Shown here piece by piece: positions 5,323 to 9,406 of a stretch of DNA of 9,406 bases. Within the stretch, counting starts at the first letter, position 1. The number at the start of each line of letters is the position of its first letter. The notes under the pieces are model-generated. The model was not told where the DNA came from, made no database searches, and worked only from the letters and a program-made list of their open reading frames with translations. A program made the position numbers and the translations under genes. The stretch comes from Rubritepida sp. (GTDB lineage: Bacteria > Pseudomonadota > Alphaproteobacteria > Acetobacterales > Acetobacteraceae), in the NCBI GenBank assembly GCA_007129145.1, contig SKWC01000116.1, positions 1-9,406 on the forward strand. Reading direction: 5' to 3'.

Positions 5323-5952
5323 ATGTCCCGCTGGCTGAATTCCCTGTTCATCGACCATGCGGTGCTGCGCATCGCATGGCGCAACTGGGGGGTGGTGGAA
5401 CCCGGGCAGCTCTACCGCTCGAACCACCCCCTGCCCTGGCAGTTTGCCGCCGCGGCGCGGCGCCATGGCCTGGCCAGCGTCATCAACCTGCGCGGCCAGC
5501 GCATGGCCTGTGGCTCTGACGCGCTGGGCAGGGCGGCGGCCGCGCGGCTGGGCCTCGTGCAGGCGGACCAGCCGCTGGAAAGCCGCGGCGCCCCGCATCC
5601 CGAGCGGCTGCGGCACCTGATGCACCTGTACCGCACGCTGCCGCGCCCGATCCTGATCCACTGCAAGTCGGGCGCCGACCGCGCCGGGCTGGCTGCGGCG
5701 GTGTGGCGGCTGATGCATGGCCAGGGCGCGGCGCGGGCGGCCGAGGAGCTGTCCTGGCGCTACGGCCATGTGGCGGCGGCCAAGACAGGCATCCTGGACG
5801 CCTTCGTCGCCGCCTATGCCCGGGCCGAGGCCGAGGGGATCGGCTTCGAGGATTGGCTGGACCACCATTATGACCGCGACGCGCTGGCGGCGGCCTTCCG
5901 CGCCGGCGCGGCGGCGAATTTCCTGACGGACCGGGTGCTGCGGCGGGAGTAG
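5323..5952 (+). CDS. Cys-based (dual-specificity/tyrosine) phosphatase-like protein
   Basis: Encodes 209 residues with the P-loop HCKSGADRAG at 113-122, the CX5R signature in which C114 is the nucleophile and R120 binds phosphate. LYRSNHP (30-36) and VINLRG (53-58) match the early strands of compact DSP-like phosphatases. D82, 32 residues before the Cys, is a possible general acid, though the exact residue is uncertain. There is no signal peptide or clear membrane helix, so it is probably cytoplasmic. The start at 5323 is only 13 nt after the preceding binding-protein gene and lacks a strong Shine-Dalgarno, suggesting co-transcription and perhaps coupled translation. It converges on the oxidoreductase gene with 12 bp between stops and no U-tract terminator seen. 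The substrate is unknown: phosphoprotein, sugar phosphate or inositol phosphate are all possible. Confidence 0.85.
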   Translation: MSRWLNSLFIDHAVLRIAWRNWGVVEPGQLYRSNHPLPWQFAAAARRHGLASVINLRGQRMACGSDALGRAAAARLGLVQADQPLESRGAPHPERLRHLMHLYRTLPRPILIHCKSGADRAGLAAAVWRLMHGQGAARAAEELSWRYGHVAAAKTGILDAFVAAYARAEAEGIGFEDWLDHHYDRDALAAAFRAGAAANFLTDRVLRRE

Positions 5953-5964
5953 CGCGCCGCGGCC

Positions 5965-6984
5965 TCAGCCGATCCGCACCGCCAGCTTGCCGAAATTGCC
6001 GCCCTCCAGCAGGCCGATGAAGGCGCGTGGCGCGGCATCCAGCCCCTCCACCACATCCTCGCGCCAGCGCATCCGCCCCGCCGCGATCAGCGGGCGCATC
6101 TCGGCCAGGAAGGCGTCATAGCGCCCCCAGCCGCTGTCGCTGACGATGAAGCCCTGGATGCGCAGCCGCTTGCGCACCACTGGCCCCAGGTTGGGCCCCG
6201 CCGGCGCGCCGGCCGCATCGGCGCCGGGGGCGATGTTGTACTGCGCGATCATGCCGCACATCACCATCCGGCCGAAGTCGTTCAGGCGGGGGAAGACGGC
6301 CGCCTGCACATGGCCGCCCACATTCTCCCAATAAACATCCACCCCGTCCGGGCAGGCGGCGTCGAGCTGGGGATCGAGCGGCCGGCGGTGGTCCAGGCAG
6401 GCGTCGAAGCCCAGCGTGCCGGTCACGAAATCGCATTTCGCCGCCCCGCCGGCGATGCCCACCACCCGCGCGCCGCGCGCCTTGGCCAATTGCCCCACCA
6501 CCTGGCCCACCGCGCCCGAGGCGGCGCTGACCACCACGGTCTCGCCCGCCTTGGGCTGGCCGATATCCTCCAGCCCCACCCAGGCGGTGAGGCCGGGCAT
6601 CCCCAGCACGCCCAGCCAGGCCGAGAGCGGCGCCACCGTCTCATCCACGCGGCGCAGCCGGGCGGCATCCACCGCGCAGAAGCGCTGCCAGCCCTGACCG
6701 CCCATCACGTGGTCGCCGGGAGCGAAGCGCGGGTCGCGGCTGGCGACCACCTCGCCCACCGTGGCCCCCTCCATCACGGCGCCGAGCGGCACCGGCTTCG
6801 CATAGCTTTTCGCATCGCTCATCCGGCCGCGCATGTAGGGGTCGAGGCTGAGGTAGCGCGCCCGCACCAGCACCTGGCCCTCGGCGGGCTCGGGCACGGG
6901 GCGCTCCACGATCTCGAAATCCTCGGGCACGGGGGCGCCCTCGGGGCGGCGGCGCAGCAGCACCTGCAAATTCGTCTCGCTCAT
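5965..6984 (-). CDS. curA: NADPH-dependent zinc-free MDR oxidoreductase, CurA/leukotriene-B4-dehydrogenase type
   Basis: Encodes 339 residues of a cytoplasmic medium-chain reductase that reduces activated C=C bonds of enones with NADPH. It resembles E. coli CurA throughout: RRPEGAPVPEDFEI (12-25), YLSLDPYMRGRMSD (44-57), LGVLGMPGLTAWVGL (124-138), the nucleotide-binding VSAASGAVGQVVGQLAK (152-168), VVGIAGGAAKC (174-184), YWENVGG (218-224), RLRIQGFI (273-280) and a FIGLLEGGNFGKLAVRI end (322-338). Zinc-ligand cysteines of alcohol dehydrogenases are absent, as expected. The start at 6984 overlaps the aroKB stop as ATGA and has AAGGA 8 nt upstream; an ATG nine bases earlier sits on top of that site and is unlikely. 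It is co-transcribed with aroKB, with no obvious functional link. The symbol reflects similarity; the true substrate is unknown. Confidence 0.9.
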   Translation of the reverse strand: MSETNLQVLLRRRPEGAPVPEDFEIVERPVPEPAEGQVLVRARYLSLDPYMRGRMSDAKSYAKPVPLGAVMEGATVGEVVASRDPRFAPGDHVMGGQGWQRFCAVDAARLRRVDETVAPLSAWLGVLGMPGLTAWVGLEDIGQPKAGETVVVSAASGAVGQVVGQLAKARGARVVGIAGGAAKCDFVTGTLGFDACLDHRRPLDPQLDAACPDGVDVYWENVGGHVQAAVFPRLNDFGRMVMCGMIAQYNIAPGADAAGAPAGPNLGPVVRKRLRIQGFIVSDSGWGRYDAFLAEMRPLIAAGRMRWREDVVEGLDAAPRAFIGLLEGGNFGKLAVRIG

Positions 6985-8660
6985 GCGGCGCATCCTTCAT
7001 CGGCCAGCAGGGCGCGCACCGCCCCTTCCTCCACCCCGGATTCCGTGAAGGCCTCCCCGGGGCGGCGCAGCAGCACGAAGCGCATGGCCCCGTCGCGCGC
7101 CTTCTTGTCGGCGCGCATCCGCGCGACCAGCGCATCCGTCGAAAAGCCGCGCGGCAGTTCCGCGATGCGCGCGGGCAGGCCCATCTCGCGCAGATGCTCG
7201 CGCACGCGGCCGGGCAGTTCCTGCGAGCACAGCCCCAGCCGCGCTGAGAGTTCGGCGGCCAGGCCAAGGCCGATCGCCACCGCCTCGCCATGCAGCAGCG
7301 CGCCGGAATAGCCGCATTCGGCCTCCAGCGCATGGCCGAAGGTGTGGCCGAGGTTGAGCAGCGCGCGCCCGCCCTCGGGCGCCGTCTCGAACTCATCCTC
7401 CATCACCACCCCGGCCTTGAGGCGGCAGCTTTCCAGCACCGCATGGGTCAGGGCGTCGGCGTCGCCGGCCATGGCATGGGTGCCCTCGGCCTCGCACCAA
7501 TCCCACAGTGGCCCTTGCAGCAGCCCGTGCTTGGCCACCTCGGCCCAGCCGGCGCGGAGTTCGCGGGGCGGCAGGGTGCGCAGGGTGGCGGTGTCGGCCA
7601 GCACCAGCCTGGGCTGGTGGAAGGCGCCGACCAGGTTCTTGCCCTGGGCGGCGTTGATACCGGTCTTGCCGCCCACCGAGCTGTCCACCTGCGCCAGCAG
7701 GGTGGTCGGGCATTGCACGAAGGGCAGGCCGCGCAGCACGGTGGCGGCGGCGAAGCCCGCCAAATCCCCCACCACGCCGCCACCCAGCGCGATCACGATC
7801 AGGCGGCGGTCGGCGCGGGCGGCCAGGATGCGGTCCACCACCCGGCCGTATTCGGCCAGCGACTTGCTGGCCTCCCCGGGCGGCACCAGCACCTCGGCGG
7901 CCAGCGTGATCCCGCCGTCCGCCAGCCCCTGGCGCAGCGTGGGCAAATGCAGCGGCGCCACGGCGGCGTCGCTGACCACCACGGCGCGGCGGCCCTCGAT
8001 GCGGCTTGCGATCTCGGCGCCGGCGCGGGCCAGCAGCCCCTCGCCGATCAGGATGTCATAGGCGCCGCGCGCCAGTTCCACGCGCTGCCGCGCGGCTGGG
8101 CGGAACGCGGCCACGGCGTCCGCGGCGCGGCGCGTGGTGGTGTCCAGGTTCTCATCGGCGCAGCTCAGGATCACATCGGCCTCGGCATAGGAGGGGTGGC
8201 GCTCGGCCATCAGGCGCTCCAGCACGGCGCGCGGGTCGGCGTCGCGGAACATCGGCCGGTGGTCACGCCCGGCCACGCGGCGCAGCAGCGTGGACAGGCG
8301 GCATTTCAGCCAGACCGACACGGCGCCCGATTCGCGCACGGCGCGGCGCGTCTCGGGGTCGTGGAAGGCGCCGCCGCCGGTGGCCAGCACGATGGGTTCG
8401 GGCGAGGCCAGCAGCCGCGCGATGACGCGGCGCTCGCCCTCGCGGAAATGCGGCTCCCCGTAGCGGGCGAAGATCTCGGTGATCGGGATGCCGGCGGCCT
8501 GCTCGATTTCGGTGTCGGCATCGAGGAAGGGGCGGCCCCAGCGGGCTGCGAGGCGCTTGCCGAGGGTGGATTTTCCGGCGCCCGGCATACCCACCAGCAC
8601 CACGCTGCGCGCGGGCGGGGTCTCGGCCTGGGGCGCCCTGGGGGCGAGGTTGCGTGACAC
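6981..8660 (-). CDS. aroKB: bifunctional shikimate kinase / 3-dehydroquinate synthase
   Basis: One open frame joins two shikimate-pathway enzymes, numbered here from the GTG at 8660 (559 residues). Residues 20-185 are shikimate kinase: Walker A GMPGAGKS (24-31), shikimate-binding DAD (47-49), R73, GGG (95-97), the lid RPMFR (135-139) and R154. From about 191, RQRVELARGAYDI begins dehydroquinate synthase, with GGGVVGDLAGFAAAT (293-307), PTTLLAQVDSSVGGKTGIN (318-336) and probable zinc ligands E374, H439 in NLGHTFGHA and H457 in LHGEA. There is no stop or reinitiation site between them, so it is a true fusion; such fusions are, to my knowledge, annotated in Acetobacteraceae. The steps are not consecutive (AroB is step 2, AroK step 5). 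The start is uncertain: the frame stays open to 8837, and the ATG at 8714 overlaps the divergent gene's start; GTG 8678 is another option. Its stop overlaps curA. Confidence 0.93.
   Translation of the reverse strand: MSRNLAPRAPQAETPPARSVVLVGMPGAGKSTLGKRLAARWGRPFLDADTEIEQAAGIPITEIFARYGEPHFREGERRVIARLLASPEPIVLATGGGAFHDPETRRAVRESGAVSVWLKCRLSTLLRRVAGRDHRPMFRDADPRAVLERLMAERHPSYAEADVILSCADENLDTTTRRAADAVAAFRPAARQRVELARGAYDILIGEGLLARAGAEIASRIEGRRAVVVSDAAVAPLHLPTLRQGLADGGITLAAEVLVPPGEASKSLAEYGRVVDRILAARADRRLIVIALGGGVVGDLAGFAAATVLRGLPFVQCPTTLLAQVDSSVGGKTGINAAQGKNLVGAFHQPRLVLADTATLRTLPPRELRAGWAEVAKHGLLQGPLWDWCEAEGTHAMAGDADALTHAVLESCRLKAGVVMEDEFETAPEGGRALLNLGHTFGHALEAECGYSGALLHGEAVAIGLGLAAELSARLGLCSQELPGRVREHLREMGLPARIAELPRGFSTDALVARMRADKKARDGAMRFVLLRRPGEAFTESGVEEGAVRALLADEGCAA
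6993..6997 (-). promoter_or_regulatory. ribosome-binding site of curA inside the aroKB 3' end
   Basis: AAGGA on the minus strand lies 8 nt before the curA ATG at 6984 and within the last aroB codons. It decides the curA start and supports ATGA-type translational coupling. Confidence 0.65.
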
Positions 8661-8712
8661 GGGGCGGGAAGCTAGCACAGGAGGCTGAACGCGCGAGGGG
8701 AGGCCGCCGCCC
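8661..8712. promoter_or_regulatory. divergent control region between aroKB and the small membrane protein gene
   Basis: This gap should hold promoters for both directions. For the + strand TTGCGT (8650-8655) and TAGCAC (8673-8678) are 17 nt apart but match the consensus poorly. No convincing minus-strand promoter or Shine-Dalgarno for aroKB was seen, which is why its start stays open. The + strand site AGGGGAGG (8696-8703) is a strong ribosome-binding site, 9 nt before the ATG at 8713. Confidence 0.35.
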
Positions 8713-8862
8713 ATGTTCAGCCGCCCGATCCTGTTCATCCTGACGCTGCTGATCATCGGCGGCGCGCTGGGGGCGCTGTGGTTCGCCGCCTTCCCCCCGC
8801 CCGTGCCGCCCACCCCGGTCGAGCGGGTGCTGCCCAACGACCGCTTCCAGGTGGTGGAGTGA
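8713..8862 (+). CDS. small single-pass membrane protein, function unknown
   Basis: Encodes 49 residues. After a short MFSRP head, residues 6-27 form one hydrophobic helix, followed by a Pro-rich linker (PPPVPPTP, 28-35) and a polar tail VERVLPNDRFQVVE. By charge it probably has N-in topology with the tail in the periplasm. The start is supported by AGGGGAGG 9 nt upstream. The stop TGA overlaps the xerD GTG start as GTGA, so the two are probably translated in concert. I do not recognise the family; alphaproteobacterial small proteins of this TM-plus-Pro layout are usually listed as hypothetical. Its strong ribosome-binding site, coupling to xerD and gene-like codon use support a real gene. Nothing in it suggests a recombinase partner directly. 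Confidence 0.75.
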   Translation: MFSRPILFILTLLIIGGALGALWFAAFPPPVPPTPVERVLPNDRFQVVE

Positions 8863-9406
8863 GCCGGGGCGCCCTCGAAGCCTTCCTGGAGATGATGGCC
8901 GCCGAGCGCGGCGCCGCCCGCAACACGCTGGATGCCTACCGCCGCGACCTTGAGGACGCCCTGCCGCAGCTTGGTCCCGACGCGACGCGGGCCGATGCGG
9001 CGGCGCTGCGCGCCTATCTGCGCGGCCTGGCGGCGCAGGGGCTGTCGCCGCGCACCCAGGCGCGGCGGCTGTCGGCGCTGCGCCAGTTCTTCCGCTTCCT
9101 GGCGCGCGAGGGCCAGCGCCCCGACGACCCCACGGAATTGCTGGACAGCCCGCGCCTGCCCTCGCCCCTGCCCAAGGCGCTGAGCGAGGCCGAGGTCGCG
9201 GCCCTGATCGCCGGCGCCGAGAGCCTGCCCGCGGGCAAGGCGGCGGTGGCGGTGGCGGTGATCGAGATGCTCTACGCCTCGGGGCTGCGCATCTCGGAGC
9301 TGGTGGGGCTGCCGGCCGGGGCGCTGCGCGCCGAGGACCCGCTGCTGCTGGTGCGCGGCAAGGGCGGGCGCGAGCGGCTGGTGCCGGTCTCGCGCCGCGC
9401 GCGCGA
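8859..9406 (+). CDS. xerD: tyrosine recombinase XerD, 5' part (cut by window end)
   Basis: The first 182 codons are present; the rest runs off the window. XerD, with XerC and FtsK, resolves chromosome dimers at dif. Residues 1-98 form the core-binding domain, with RNTLDAYRRDLED (21-33) and RRLSALRQFFRFLARE (69-84), then DDPTELLDSPRLPSPLPKALSEAEV (89-113), a block typical of XerD. The catalytic domain opens with MLYASGLRISELVGL (137-151), where R144 is the first catalytic Arg, and GKGGRERLVP (167-176) with K168 the likely catalytic Lys. The HxxR and Tyr are beyond the edge. The start is GTG at 8859, overlapping the small upstream gene by four bases and preceded by AGGTGG; no earlier in-frame ATG makes sense. 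XerC is the alternative but the SPRLP-LPK-LSE block favours XerD. Confidence 0.93.
   Translation, partial: MSRGALEAFLEMMAAERGAARNTLDAYRRDLEDALPQLGPDATRADAAALRAYLRGLAAQGLSPRTQARRLSALRQFFRFLAREGQRPDDPTELLDSPRLPSPLPKALSEAEVAALIAGAESLPAGKAAVAVAVIEMLYASGLRISELVGLPAGALRAEDPLLLVRGKGGRERLVPVSRRAR

Noticed and set aside
4068..5384. 438-codon minus-strand frame opposite the Bug gene
   Set aside because: Mirror of the binding-protein gene; only its last 37 codons, outside that gene, deserve a note.
5940..5960. 6-bp hairpin between the phosphatase and curA stops as a bidirectional terminator
   Set aside because: Short stem and no T-run on either strand; expected by chance at this GC content.
7290..8657. 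455-codon + strand frame opposite aroKB
   Set aside because: Gly/Ala/His-rich composition without motifs; complements the real aroKB frame.
8715..8837. Longer aroKB start
   Set aside because: Overlaps the well-supported divergent small gene, and the residues are low-complexity.
1..9406. CRISPR arrays, tRNA or rRNA genes, insertion sequences, prophage or toxin-antitoxin modules
   Set aside because: No spaced direct repeats, tRNA-like folds, transposase motifs or terminal inverted repeats were seen; XerD here is the housekeeping recombinase type, not a phage integrase.

Overview
The window is very GC-rich, with codon third positions almost all G or C. It carries aerobic, respiratory housekeeping genes in an order and style typical of Alphaproteobacteria. 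A split cytochrome bc1 operon (Rieske, full-length cytochrome b, c1), an oxygen-dependent HemF, a fused shikimate kinase/3-dehydroquinate synthase and a solitary Bug/TctC-type binding protein together suggest Acetobacteraceae (Roseomonas/Roseococcus-like). That placement is inference from gene content, not from a marker gene.

Layout. 1-261 (+): the 3' end of an amidohydrolase gene. 274-2947 (-): petA-petB-petC for the cytochrome bc1 complex, read leftwards from a promoter near 3046-3074 and ending in an intrinsic terminator that lies inside the convergent amidohydrolase gene. 2948-3130: divergent control region. 3131-4009 (+): hemF, with an unusually short C-terminus. 4010-4319: non-coding stretch with a short duplication, a GC-rich stem-loop and a palindrome-bearing candidate promoter. 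4320-5309 and 5323-5952 (+): a periplasmic solute-binding protein and a Cys-phosphatase-fold protein, 13 nt apart and probably co-transcribed. 6984-5965 and 8660-6981 (-): a CurA-type oxidoreductase translationally coupled by an ATGA overlap behind the aroK-aroB fusion gene. 8713-8862 (+): a 49-residue membrane protein. 8859-end (+): xerD, coupled by a GTGA overlap and cut by the window edge.

How they work together. PetABC passes electrons from quinol to cytochrome c, and HemF supplies the heme branch that b and c1 depend on. The two units diverge from one 183-bp region, so joint control is plausible. AroKB runs two steps of aromatic amino-acid and quinone precursor synthesis. XerD resolves chromosome dimers.

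No mobile element, CRISPR array, tRNA or rRNA is visible and I found no clear new multi-gene system. The most unusual signals are regulatory or structural: a terminator-like hairpin in the pet leader, a terminator embedded in a convergent coding sequence, a KR instead of RR Tat motif in the Rieske protein, a C-terminally short HemF next to a duplicated stop region, and an unlisted small membrane protein coupled to xerD.
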